Part shown: positions 24,701 to 34,520 of the stretch, piece by piece
How the letters are laid out: each line of letters opens with the position of its first letter
Position numbering within the stretch: position 1 is the first letter of the stretch
Assembly (NCBI GenBank): GCA_905250025.1
Contig: CAJNOJ010000113.1
Span: 62,001 to 126,000, forward strand
DNA: 64,000 nt
Direction of reading: 5' to 3'
Source: Adineta ricciae
Taxonomy: Eukaryota; Rotifera; Eurotatoria; Adinetida; Adinetidae
Program-made: the position numbers and the translations under genes
The notes under the pieces: generated by a model
The model's input: the letters and a program-made list of their open reading frames with translations, nothing else
The model's database searches: none
Told to the model about the DNA's origin: nothing

Positions 24701-27700
24701 CGAATGATATACACAACGAAATGCGCAAGTGTAATCTAACTGAATGGATATGGAATGGCACGAATGGATTTTCGTCGACGAATCAGATTTATCTTGTCGA
24801 CAAAACACATCCACTAGCATCGTATATACAAATTCTTCCATATGAATTATACAGCTATCGGAAATTCTTCGAATCCATGGGAGTGAAAAGTCAACCGGAA
24901 TCATCAAAAATCGAAGATTTATTACGAAATCATCATCAACAACCGATTGACGAGAATCTCTTTCGATGGATTAAAGAAACCTACACAACTGACCGTCGTC
25001 TATTACAATTGATCAACGACTTCGAATTGAAATCCCATGCAAAGTCTAACACCAACCACCACCATCATCATCATCATCATCATCACCAACAACCACAAAC
25101 AAATAACAATAATAATTCAAAAAGTAAAAATCTTCACGACGAGCAAACGCGTATTACTTTCTCGAGCACACTTGATTTGTCCGATGACAAGGTCTATCTT
25201 TATTTACCAGGTAAAATTTCAAGGACAGTTTATTAAGACGGGTGCATCCTCTTCTTTTCTCCCATAGATATATTCAATAAGCAAACGAATATAAAAGAAA
25301 CAGTAGTTCAAGCATTATCAACCATATCGAAAGAGAAGAAGACTCAATTATTAACTGAAGAAGATTTCTTCATTCGGAAAATGTCCGGCAGTGAATACCA
25401 GAAGAATCTCTACGATCACTATCGAGCATACAATGATTTACTTCTGCCCAATTTGAATGTCCTACCGAAGAATGTCAAGGATACGCTGGTTCTATTCGCA
25501 TTGGACAATGCGGATAACACAATGTTGAATATTCTCAAGCAACATTGTTGTATTCCGTGTACACCAAATGGCCGAACATTGAACAAACCATCGAAATTAA
25601 TTCATCCTTATTGCCGTCTAGCATCGCTCTACTCCGATATTGATTCGTTATTTCCATACGGTGGGCAAGATTCATATTTACGAGAAGATCGGCTCAATGT
25701 TTTGAAATTACTCGGTAAGAAGACGACTGAAGCATATGTGATATTTTCCGACGGAAAGAATGTTGATGAAACAAATCAATTGACTCGTATTCGAGTTATG
25801 AGAGGGTAGAGAAAATGTTAGATTAGATATCTTTCACGCCTTTTTTTCTGCCAAATAATCAGTCATTTTCGATCGTAAGCAGTATCTCCTGAAAATCAAA
25901 TGTAATTTATTGAATATTTCTCCTTCCGCGAAAATAAATATCTTCAAGGACATTGATATACTTTTAATTACAACGATCTATCTTACGAAAATAATTTTCC
26001 TTCACTCTCGATTTTCTCTCTGCCTTTTAAATAGGTATGAAATGTGATGACAACCTTGTAACATGGCCCGAATTAGTCGAACGCTGCGAATCAATTCAAC
26101 GTATGCGTGATTATGATCTTGCCTATGAACGTTCAGTCGCACTTCTTCAAATTCTCAATGATATGTTAACGATGTCGAATTCCAATCCGACGAGAACCTT
26201 CGACGAGAACGATGACTCGTCCGATCGTCGTTCTCGACAATCGTCGTCGTCGAATTCACGAGAGAAATCAACAACGAACTCTTCGTCGTCGATTTCAAAC
26301 ACACATGAAGCACTACATGATAAAGAAGCGCGCACACGCGCATCGATTCAACTTCGCGAATTAGCATTCATTCCAATTAAACTTCGTCCACAGGAGTTAA
26401 ATGGAATCAATTTAACGTGGATGGGTGACAAATATTCGAAACGTTTGTTCAAACCACGCGATGTACTCTCACCCCAATACGAACAACTCGTTTGTTCAAC
26501 ATGGCCCATAGCCGAACAATCGAAAGCGAATCAAGAACAAATTATCATAACTAAACAAGTCGAACATTTTCTTGCACTTGATGACGCAACGAAGATCGAA
26601 TTGAATAACATTCTCAAACAACTCGACGAAATCTCCAAGTTATCAATTGTAAATAGTTCCGGAACAGTAACGTACAACCATCAATTAACGTCGAAATACA
26701 TACTCGACATGAGCTATGCGATTTATGATTACATTCAAGCCTTCTGCTTTCCGCATTTACAAAAATCGAATGAATTAGAATTTCGTTCGTCAGCTATGGG
26801 TCCGGAGCAAATTGAAACCGTTAAAAACGAAATCCGACAATTCTTCTCGCAGCGTCGATTAGTTTACTTCACTGATACCTCATCCGTCGATACGTATTTG
26901 TTTCTTTCTCTCTCTCAGCTATTATGGCAATCACCGAATCCATCGTCGAGTAAACATTCCAAACATTTAAAGCCTTACTACTATACAATACCTGTTTCGT
27001 TGCAAAAGACTTATCGACATTTCTTCATTGATTTACTACAAATAAAAAATCAACTGGATGGAAAGGATCTTTTGAATATCATCGACCAAATTCGCAAGAA
27101 GTATGGTACGAAGCCGATCGATAAAGACGATTTGAGTTTATTGCAAAACATTTATACGCTATTGATCGAACAATACTCGAATGTTTTTCATACGAATATT
27201 CAATTATATTTGCCAAATGTTGATTGTGTGCTTCATTTGGGCTCGAATTTATTTTTTTATCCGTTCGAAAGAGAACAAAATGGTAAGTGGAAGAATGCCC
27301 CTGTGCGTGTGTGTTTTTCTCTTCATTTCGTTTTCTTCGTTCTATCCACCTCTCATAAATAAGGTAATTCATCCGTAACATTCTATATTCTTTCATCTTT
27401 CTTCGATTTGATGCATAATCATCGACATGGTCAATTAAATATAAATGTAAATATATACATATTTCATGTTGATGATGATGATCATCATCATCTTCTTTAC
27501 GGTATGTTTTATGAGCTTTCGAATGAGTACACAATATATGCAAACATACTCAGCAGTAGTTTGCGTTATTATAACTGTAGCCTTGTCGTTCTCCTGATCA
27601 TTGCTTACTTTCTGATTGTATTTGAAAGTAAGAGTACATTTCTTCTCTCGATTCTGTCCGTCATCTTATCGCGTCTGTGAAGCCATCGACACAATTGCCG

Positions 27701-30700
27701 TTGGTTGTTGTGGTTGCAGTCTAGTTCGCTGTGCATAACTCTTTATCAAGCAGAAGAAGAAGAAAAAAACGAAAGAAGCACAGTTAGTGTGTGTGTGTGT
27801 GTATACGTCTTATTGTTCTCATATGCAATGTCATCGACACCACGAAAATGCAATGATCAGACAATTTACTTCAAACTTCCATGCACAATAAATTGTAAAG
27901 GAGAAAGGAGAAGTTTTTCTTTCATTTTTCTCTCTGTTCTACCAAACACTTTCGCGGTTTTCTCCTCCTGTTCTTCTTTTACTCTCTCTTTTATTATGTT
28001 TATCTCTCTATCAAATTTCTCCAGTTGTATTTTTTTTATCTTCTATTTTTATTTTACCTGTCTGAGTTATTCCTTTTCTTCTCATATATTTATTTTCTTT
28101 CGTAGTGTCAACTTCTTCTCCAGCCGCACAGAACGAACATTACGTGCATCCATCTGTTGATCGACGTGTTTGTCTCAAGGCCGGTGTTAAAGTACAGAAA
28201 AATCCCATTGCTACTGCAACAGTATCGTCGGCAACTCTACCAAACACGTCAATGACGAACACTTCATCCCCGACGAACAATAATTCGTCGCGCTTATTCC
28301 CGAGAATCTTCGGTAATAAGAAACTGGAATCGATTCTTGCACGACTCGACGATCCACACATCAATCCACAATTAGTCGAAACAATGGACGAATCCAATCC
28401 GAACATCGTCTTAGAATTTCTTCTCGAATCTAATAAACATACTCAAATAACGAATAACTTATCGGATGATGATATTATCATAATATTAAAATATTTCAAT
28501 GATTTTTTAACAAGTGGTTTTCAAGGTAATTTTCAAAAATTACGTGAATTGAAAATTTATAAGCCACTTTGGGGCATTGCATCCACGGATGACAAACAAC
28601 AGCCAATTCAGCAATGTTGTTCATTGGAAAACTTTGCACACGTGTATATTCTGAATGAAGAATGGTCGAATATAATTCGGCGTTCGTTCAAACGAAATTT
28701 CTTCACCGAACAGTTCCATGAGAAGAAAACCGTTTTACTAATGCAGAAGAAAATCGAACCGTTGAGTAAAATCTTCACACACATACGATTCATCATCCCG
28801 TCGGATATGGAGATCTTTTCTCAATTGTGTTTGCCGCATTTCAGAAAACTAGATGTTCGATCACAAGCGAATCTACTGAAATATTTTACCGATGATATCG
28901 ATGATAAGTTATTTCAACATGAAAAAGATCAATGTCGAAAGCAACTGCACGATCACTTGGAAATCTTTACACAATCGGCAAACAATCATCATCATCATGA
29001 GCATTTACATAGAACAATGGGAAGTTCGAGATCATCGGTAAGAATTTCGCTAGCGAAGCTTCGACATCATGCATTAGATTTCTTCTCTCTCTTGTAGCGT
29101 GATCCACCGGAAATCTGTCCGATCTTTGAATTGTACGATCCACATATAAAAAATATCCGCTCAATATTAGATGTTCATCATTTTCCCGATGAACAATTTC
29201 ACACGCCAACAATGCTCAAGTTTCTTAAAGAATGCGGCCTTCGTTCGTATATTCCAACCGATAAGTGTAAACAAATCATGGAATCAATCCAATTGAATGT
29301 TAAACAAGAAGGTTGGACGAATGAATTGCGTAAACGTTCGAAATATCTCTACGAACACTTACTCACCAACTGGACACGTTACGATAATTCCATCCTTGAT
29401 TATAAATTTCTCGAACCCCATCAAATGCATTTCGAAAGTGATGATCTCATGCAATTGCACGAACAATACACAAATTCTTCGGATAATATCAATCCTGCCG
29501 AACATTTTCGACATACGTGTATTAAGCTAAGCGATGGTGAATTGCTGAAAGATGCGAGATTATGTTGGACATCGTCGTATTTATTGCCAGAATTCGTTCG
29601 CCTTGAACAGTATGATGATTTCAGTGAAAAACAACAACCCATCGAACAGAATGCACTGGACTTCTTCAAATTAAATAAAAAACCATCGTACGCTTTGGTA
29701 CAAAAGAATCTTTCCAATCTTGCCAAGAAATTCTCGCTTAAATACCATAAAATCAAGTTAGTTTTCGATTTTCGCACGATATTTCTCATATCGTCTCTCT
29801 CTCTCTCTCCTTTAGTAATAATCCCAAATCATCTCCAACAGTCATTCCCCAACAAGGTACTGACGATATTCTAATATCAGTATTGAAGACCATTTATCAT
29901 TATTTCCAATACGAGATCAAACACGAACGTCGCGCCGAGATTTACAAAGAATTAGAAGATCGAGAATGCATTTATTCTCGTACACGTCGACAATTTCTTC
30001 ACGGCAAATATTTTTGTTTGAATCTACCCATCGCCGATGAAATTCCTCCGTTTTTGTTCTCACTCGATCAAGATTTTCATGAGTATAAAGAATTCTTTCT
30101 ACATATCGGTGTTCAAGCCGATCCTCACCCGATGTTATACGGCGACATTCTTCGGAAATTGTCCAAGGTCTGCGACCAAGACTATCTGAACTCCAATGAA
30201 TTGTGCAAATCGTTGAAAGCAATGGAATGTTTCTTTAAATACTTAGCTATTAATTCAACGATTAACTCGCAAACAAAACTACCTGGTAAGATCGATTTGC
30301 TTTTTCTATAGATTTCGACTATTGAAAAAGACTCTCCTCGATGAATAAAGCACCTGCTGAGATCGAGTACTTCTTTTCGCAAACTTTCAGCTATCGAGAC
30401 ATAATTACTTAGAATGTTTCGCGCATGCTTTATTCCCTATACTTTTTTTTTCAATTGATGAAGTCGTACAGATCGTTTTGGGGCTTCGATCGAAAATAAT
30501 TCAAAGGCTAAACGTCTATCGACGCTTTTTCTTGTTTCCTAGGTCTTTACCTTGTAACGAATGATTTTAAATTAGTCAAATCTAATGATATTGTCATCAT
30601 GGATGACAAGAGCAAACTTGATTATATGACGAAATTAGTTCATGATAAATTCATGTTTAATCCAAATGAACGTGTGCTAAAACTTGATCCTAGTCCATCG

Positions 30701-33301
30701 ACAACGAATACGAAAACAAATTCATCTATAACACATGTGAAAGATATCATTGATAAGATCTTTGTGAGCCAACGTCCGGTACTTTTCTCGCAGAAGTATG
30801 AAGAATCATTTTCGATCACGATTCCCGAAGATGAAGAATCTCATCGACAGCGTTTTCTTTTCAATTTGGAAAGAAAGTACAACCAGTTGTTGTCCTCTCG
30901 ACATTTACATCGTTGTATGGCACGTGTGATTGCCAATCACGTCGCTCGACAACAAAACCCGAAGATTATCTCCATGGATGATGTGGAAAATCTCATTCGA
31001 CAACGTTTAACATTTGTGAAAGTCACTTGTGTCGAGTACCTCGAAACAAACTTAGTTTACAAGAAAACTCAACAGAAAGTCGATCAATCTGTGGATGAAA
31101 AAGCTGTTTATTTGGTTGCCGAAGGTGAAGAGAACATTACGTTATACATTAGTATGAAACACACTGAACAGCCTTATTTTACCTTATGTTTGGCACGAGC
31201 ATTGAGTCCGTGCCTAGGCTTATCCGAATTACAACTGGATAATTCAGTCGTAGCTGCTTTACTGGCCACAACCATTGGACAAATGTCGAAGTTTTTAAAT
31301 TTAGTTAACGTAGCCACCGAAGAAAATATTTTATCAACGCTCAAATTACAGTATATCCCATCGCCGGGCAATGTGTATGGCGATGATATCGAACAATTAC
31401 AACAATTCAATGTGGAATTGCATCAAATTTTACCTGGAGATCTGTGTGTTTACCGTGATAATGATTTGTATATTTATTGTGAAGTAGAGAAGATTATTAA
31501 AGAATATCCGCATCAAGCAACGAATGATCAGGAAAATCGCTCATGGAAGAAGAGTAATTCATCATCAATCATAGCATCCTATGTGTTTATTTGTCGAGTG
31601 AATGATGCAAAAGATACTCAACGAATCGAAGCAGCAAACTTTTATGTTCTCGAACATTGGTCACGAATCTTCGATGCTGTGCATACGAAACCTGTGGATG
31701 AAAGAGAAACATTCAAATCGACAGCATCGAGTTCATCAAGTAATACCCAAGGTAAGATTGAACAGCTCGATCTCGACGAATTGTCTGATGTATGTTCTTT
31801 TTAGGAAAAACTAACGGCGAAAAGGATAAACATAACAACGAGAAGTATTCGTCATCGTCGCGACGATCGGAACGAAATCATTTCGAAAGTACTGGCTTTA
31901 GCAGTGATTCTGGTTCAACCAATGGGTTCGATAATACGAAAACTCATCGACAGACATCTGCTGACAGTGATTCCTCGAGTAACCCAACAACGGATTCTCA
32001 ATCGGACTCGGAATCAGCCCAAACCAATGAACAAGATACGATCGATAAAACTGAACTAGAGTTGACGAAGACAGAAATTTACAATGCTGTTCGACAAGCT
32101 TTTCAACTAACTGGACAAGAACGAAAGAAAACTGTGAAGAAATTATTACTGAAATGGCATCCCGATAAAAATCCCGGTCGTGAACGTTTTGCTGCCGAAG
32201 TATTCAAACATTTACGTAAACAAATAGATCACTTCGAAAACGATCCTCTCACATCGTTCTTCAATACATTCAATAACTTTCATCATTCACCATTCTCAGC
32301 CTCAGATCCGAAATTCAGCTGGAACAAGCACAGTTCGACCTCAACGAAATCCAATCAACAATCGAATTCATCGTCAGCAACAGCGGATGATCGGTTCGGC
32401 AGTTTTGATAACTTGAATAAAGACGCGAATGATGAAACCAAACGTAGCTATCAAGACATACCCAATGGAAGTAACAATAAAGACCATACAGATAGTCACG
32501 ATGCCGATGGCGGTTCCAAGGGTCGATTCAGTCCACATCGCTCATCGTCTTTTCGAACAGCGCGTGAAGAATGGCAGTATCGTCGTCAGCATGGCTTTCA
32601 ACGACGCCATGGATTTTTCAGTACAGCAGAAGAAAACGTTGGACCAACGAACTCCAATGGCACCAATTCTCAAGCAACCGGAGGAAGTAAGTGTTGATAA
32701 TTTTCTTAATAGAAAACTCGTACATGAGAGTTTTGCTTTCGTTTTTCGTAGAAGAAAGTCCAAATGCACGTCGAAAACGTAACTATCAACAATCAGAAGC
32801 CGACCGATGGCTTAAACAAGCACAACATGATCTGGAAAGTGCATACAGTGACATGCATTCATCGACTGGTCAAGTTGCCTATGATTGGGCTTGCTATAAA
32901 TGCTACCGAGTAAGATCCATGTTTTGCACAGGTGCCTCTTTGTTCACAGATGAATGTGTTTTAGGCGGCAGAAAAAGCATTGAAAGCTTATCATTATTAT
33001 AGAGACACAGGAAAGAATATGACTGCAGATATTCCTGGATTATTAATCGGTGTTGACAATGATGTCAGAGAAATTGGTTATAAATTATATAAATGGATTG
33101 GCGATCCAAATCGTATGCAATATCCCAATGCAGCACGATTTGCTAAAATTCCCGCTGAAGTGTTCACAGTTTGTAAGTAGAGCTCATTCACATCGAAGGT
33201 TTGAAATTACACACGTTTTTTGCTTTTCAGCTCAAGCTGAGCAAGCCATTGAATATACGAAAGAACTATTGAAGAAGATCGAAGATATCATGTATCCATA
33301 A
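9564..33301 (+). CDS. SACS: Sacsin-like giant co-chaperone (degenerate GHKL module, sacsin repeats, DnaJ, HEPN)
   Basis: A large cytoplasmic chaperone-type protein; vertebrate sacsin acts on intermediate filaments and mitochondria. Shared exons: 13795-14656, 15035-15504, 15650-16171, 22671-24206, 24332-25210, 25268-25714, 26035-27282, 28106-29037, 29098-29756, 29816-30285, 30543-31751, 31805-32686, 32752-32909, 32965-33172, 33231-33301. With head 2 the frame is continuous for 3575 codons, versus about 4579 in human. Domains: one GHKL/Hsp90-like module at about residues 70-350; sacsin-repeat body to about 3130, with typical blocks such as GWGYVAIEDM, CCIPCTPNGRTLNKPSKLIH and LFPYGGQDSY; DnaJ at about 3220-3290 with WHPDKNP (HPD at 32158-32166); HEPN at about 3435-3575 with EADRWLKQAQHDLESA, CYKCYR and AAEKALKA. 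I see no N-terminal ubiquitin-like domain and only one GHKL module. Ten of fourteen shared introns are phase 1. A ten-His tract (25057-25086) lies in the body. Gene identity is very secure; N-terminal exon choice is less so. Confidence 0.9.
9739..11572. other. Intron/intergenic stretch between sacsin heads 2 and 3
   Basis: Contains no supported exon. Several ORFs of 60-70 codons on both strands are low complexity, and none ends at a phase-1 donor from an ATG. Confidence 0.45.
11573..11630 (+). CDS. SACS: Sacsin alternative first exon (head 3), basic
   Basis: A short exon of 19 codons plus one base, MKNSRRKRKRLFASVPTQH, ending at donor G|gtgag. The phase matches the acceptor at 13795. The RRKRKR cluster looks like a monopartite nuclear localisation signal, so this head could send sacsin to a different compartment. 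Too short for statistical support by itself; it is backed by start codon, donor and phase only. Confidence 0.5.
11631..13794. other. Intron upstream of the sacsin pseudo-ATPase exon
   Basis: No exon supported. Short ATG frames such as 12180 onward end at donors in the wrong phase. A TC microsatellite lies at about 13495-13511. The 3' end carries a polypyrimidine tract and tag acceptor at 13794. Confidence 0.5.
13795..14656 (+). CDS. SACS: Sacsin exon encoding the degenerate GHKL ATPase-like module
   Basis: Begins AA TCA after the tag acceptor at 13794 and ends at AG|gttcgt. It aligns with the sacsin Hsp90-like module: QGIALYVTYDMKLSDQQW corresponds to the GPAL-x-V-x-N-x-x-F-x-x-x-D-W block, and CILSGSRVIFYDPN to the FSGDxIxxxDPH block. 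Where functional modules have the Asn/Asp N box (NADDAGAT) this one reads LTYGQLLGASS. Where they have the glycine-rich GxGFNSVYH box it reads KNPATFFPLTDY. The nucleotide-binding residues therefore appear lost. Confidence 0.8.
16675..16780 (+). CDS. SACS: Sacsin internal first exon (head 4)
   Basis: ATG at 16675, 35 codons plus one base, donor G|gtaatg. The peptide MYRPANYNNSPGNYSDRYSK and onward is Tyr/Asn/Ser-rich and looks disordered. It lies six bases after an AG preceded by a T-rich tract (aaaaag|gtgaat), so it could be an internal exon or a trans-spliced start. Phase 1 fits the acceptor at 22671 or the one before 17803. Use as a first exon would yield sacsin without the ATPase-like module. 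Confidence 0.5.
17803..17861 (+). other. Exon-like 59-nt segment with strong polypyrimidine tract
   Basis: About 75 bp of almost pure pyrimidine ends in ctcatctag at 17802. The following 59 nt are open in the frame expected after a phase-1 donor and finish at ACA|gtaagc (phase 0). The peptide would be about 20 residues with the core QLQFEILLDRCWLTAT. A phase-0 acceptor exists at 22679 (ttccag|AAT). It could be a cassette exon, a decoy or noncoding; no homologous stretch is needed in sacsin at this point. Confidence 0.35.
18195..18345 (+). CDS. SACS: Sacsin internal first exon (head 5) with myristoylation-like N-terminus
   Basis: ATG at 18195, 50 codons plus one base, donor AAAG|gtaat, phase 1. 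The protein starts MGNMNCARSSHLSNRSE: Gly2 with a small residue at position 6 (Cys) matches the general N-myristoylation pattern, and Cys6 could be palmitoylated as in dually acylated proteins. The remainder is Ser/Arg/Lys-rich. Spliced to 22671 it would give a membrane-anchored sacsin lacking the ATPase-like module. Confidence 0.55.
19073..19337 (+). CDS. SACS: Sacsin internal first exon (head 6)
   Basis: ATG at 19073, 88 codons plus one base. It is Ser/His/Lys-rich at first (MASINHSTSSSKKRHVSFNH), then mixed with a Leu/Pro/Asp-rich end (LSLDLQLFKDILIDNDEPSA). It ends at CAT G|gtacac, a weaker donor but again phase 1. Coding character is good. No known domain recognised. Confidence 0.5.
20547..21348 (+). 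CDS. SACS: Sacsin internal first exon (head 7), repetitive S/T/P/R-rich
   Basis: ATG at 20547, 267 codons plus one base, proposed donor GAG G|gttcgt, the same donor type as the intron after 14656. The protein is basic and disordered, rich in Ser, Thr, Pro, Arg, Asn and His. From about 20830 it consists of about five degenerate repeats of 32-35 residues with the pattern NSSRNT..P.TP..P.QQ.DE.SRS.RPSMH. Motifs of the [ST]x[IL]P kind recur (SMIP, SGIP, TSLP, TPIP), resembling EB1-binding SxIP motifs, along with many proline-directed Ser/Thr. The ORF reads on to a stop at 21383, so a stand-alone 278-residue protein is the alternative. Confidence 0.55.
21349..22670. other. Intron sequence before the sacsin repeat body
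   Basis: No exon supported. Overlapping opposite-strand ORFs (21718-22203 minus, 21833-22168 plus) are simple-sequence shadows of each other. Confidence 0.5.
25057..25086 (+). repeat. CAT/CAC repeat encoding ten histidines in sacsin
   Basis: A run of ten His codons, followed by Gln and Asn codons, inside exon 24332-25210. A second smaller His cluster lies near 28986-28998. Both are expansions in what is probably a loop of the repeat body. Confidence 0.9.
27283..28105. other. Long sacsin intron (823 bp) with possible His/Asp-rich head exon
   Basis: Lies between the donor G|gtaagt at 27282 and the acceptor tttcgtag at 28105. ATG 27411 opens 30 codons plus one base to a donor G|gtatgt at 27501, again phase 1; the peptide begins MHNHRHGQLN and ends VDDDDHHHLLY. 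If used it would start a sacsin form containing only the last part of the body, DnaJ and HEPN. Support is weak: short and low complexity. Confidence 0.3.
32752..33301 (+). CDS. SACS: Sacsin 3' exons encoding the HEPN domain
   Basis: Three exons (32752-32909, 32965-33172, 33231-33301) encode the C-terminal HEPN helical bundle. Helix 1 is ADRWLKQAQHDLESAYSDMH. The centre reads WACYKCYR then AAEKALKAYHYYR, the usual position of conserved F/W-x-C-F-K-x-Y. It ends EYTKELLKKIEDIMYP with TAA at 33299-33301. In sacsin HEPN mediates dimerisation and binds nucleotides weakly. The order DnaJ then HEPN is diagnostic for sacsin. Confidence 0.9.
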
Positions 33302-34161
33302 GGACATAATCGATCCGTCGGCCCTCCTTCCTCATCTCTAGTCAAATGTTCCTTTCTCTCTCTCTCTCTCTCTCGATTTCTTACAGTATGCGCTCGCATT
33401 CATCCTGTTGTGACGTATCATTTCTTATTTCTGTGGTTTTCTTTTCTCGTCGTTTTGCTTCTCCTTATTAACAATGAGAGATGGTCAAATCATCTCTGTT
33501 CTCCCCTTTTGTTATACATTATTTTTTGCCGTTGCTCTTCGTTTTTATACAAACAGTTCTAGAATTAGCAACATGTTTTCTTAACACAATGAAATAAGAG
33601 ATGAGGGGGGAAATTCATGTACAAAAAAGGTCAATTCATATTTCTCATTTTCTTTTTTTCTACGATTTTGTTCTCTTGTCTTATCCTACTCTTTATACTT
33701 TCTCTCTCTCTCTCTCTAGTTAACGTATACTAGTGATGTGCTCGATCGTGGTGTGTTAACCTTCTACTACTTCAGTTGTTCGTTTCTTTTCATACATTGA
33801 TCGAAATGCAGAGAGGAGATGCATGTTTGTGTGTGTGTGTGTGTGTGATTAGAAAAACAAAATAATAAGAAGCTCCAATGGAATTTTTCTCTTTCTTCCA
33901 TACGTCAGAGTGTCCGTGGTGATGATGTTCAAGTCGAATAATAAAAATATTATAGGAAATCATCAATTGATGACGTTTTCAATCGAATAACTCTTCAACT
34001 GTATGAGATACTTTATTATTGCAAATAAATTCAAAGGAAAAGGTGAATGAATAGAGCGGATAAAAATAGTCGTGCATTAAGAAAAGCGATATGAATAATA
34101 TGAATTTGAATAATAATCATATAGAAAGAAAAAAACAACAAGAAAATTTCATAATGTTTGT
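33302..34161. other. Convergent intergenic region, sacsin 3' end and giant Ig gene 3' end
   Basis: The two large genes converge here. Contains CT microsatellites (about 33355-33374 and 33701-33717) and a GT run (33828-33847). No coding exon seen; both polyadenylation regions should be here. Confidence 0.6.
33828..33847. repeat. (GT)n microsatellite
   Basis: GT dinucleotide run of about 20 bp in the convergent intergenic region. Confidence 0.9.
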
Positions 34162-34520
34162 CTATTTCGAATATTGAATGAGATCATTCATTTGAACGCT
34201 GTATCCATCTGGTGAATCAACAATCGGATTGGTTTGTGCAATTTGTGGAAACCGATTGTAGAAGATAATTTTGACTACTTCGGGCCAGTTTAGCTTCTTG
34301 CCACGACCTAATTGTTGATTGGAATTTTGGTATAGATAGTTGGAGAGAACGTTTAATAAACGGTCGCGTTCTTTCAATTGATCCTGCGGTGTTTTGAAGT
34401 TCTTGTCTTGAGTCATATTGAAGAGGATGTCATTGAACGATGGAGGAATATCTTGTAAACCGAAATGAAGGAATAGTGGACGAACTTGTGTTTGAATTTG
34501 TTGAACTTGTTGTTCAGGAG
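34162..34520 (-). CDS. C-terminal tail exon of the giant Ig protein
   Basis: The last exon (about 118 residues) is not an Ig domain. It is helical-looking and Gln/Asn-rich, with blocks such as VRPLFLHFGLQDIPPSF and LNWPEVVKIIFYNRFPQ. I do not recognise the fold. It follows three small exons that finish the last Ig domain and a short linker. Confidence 0.7.

Noticed and set aside
27827-27900. ATG frame MSSTPRKCNDQTIYFK in the sacsin intron
   Set aside because: Style resembles the other heads but I find no GT donor in a usable phase before the sequence turns into CT-rich simple repeat.
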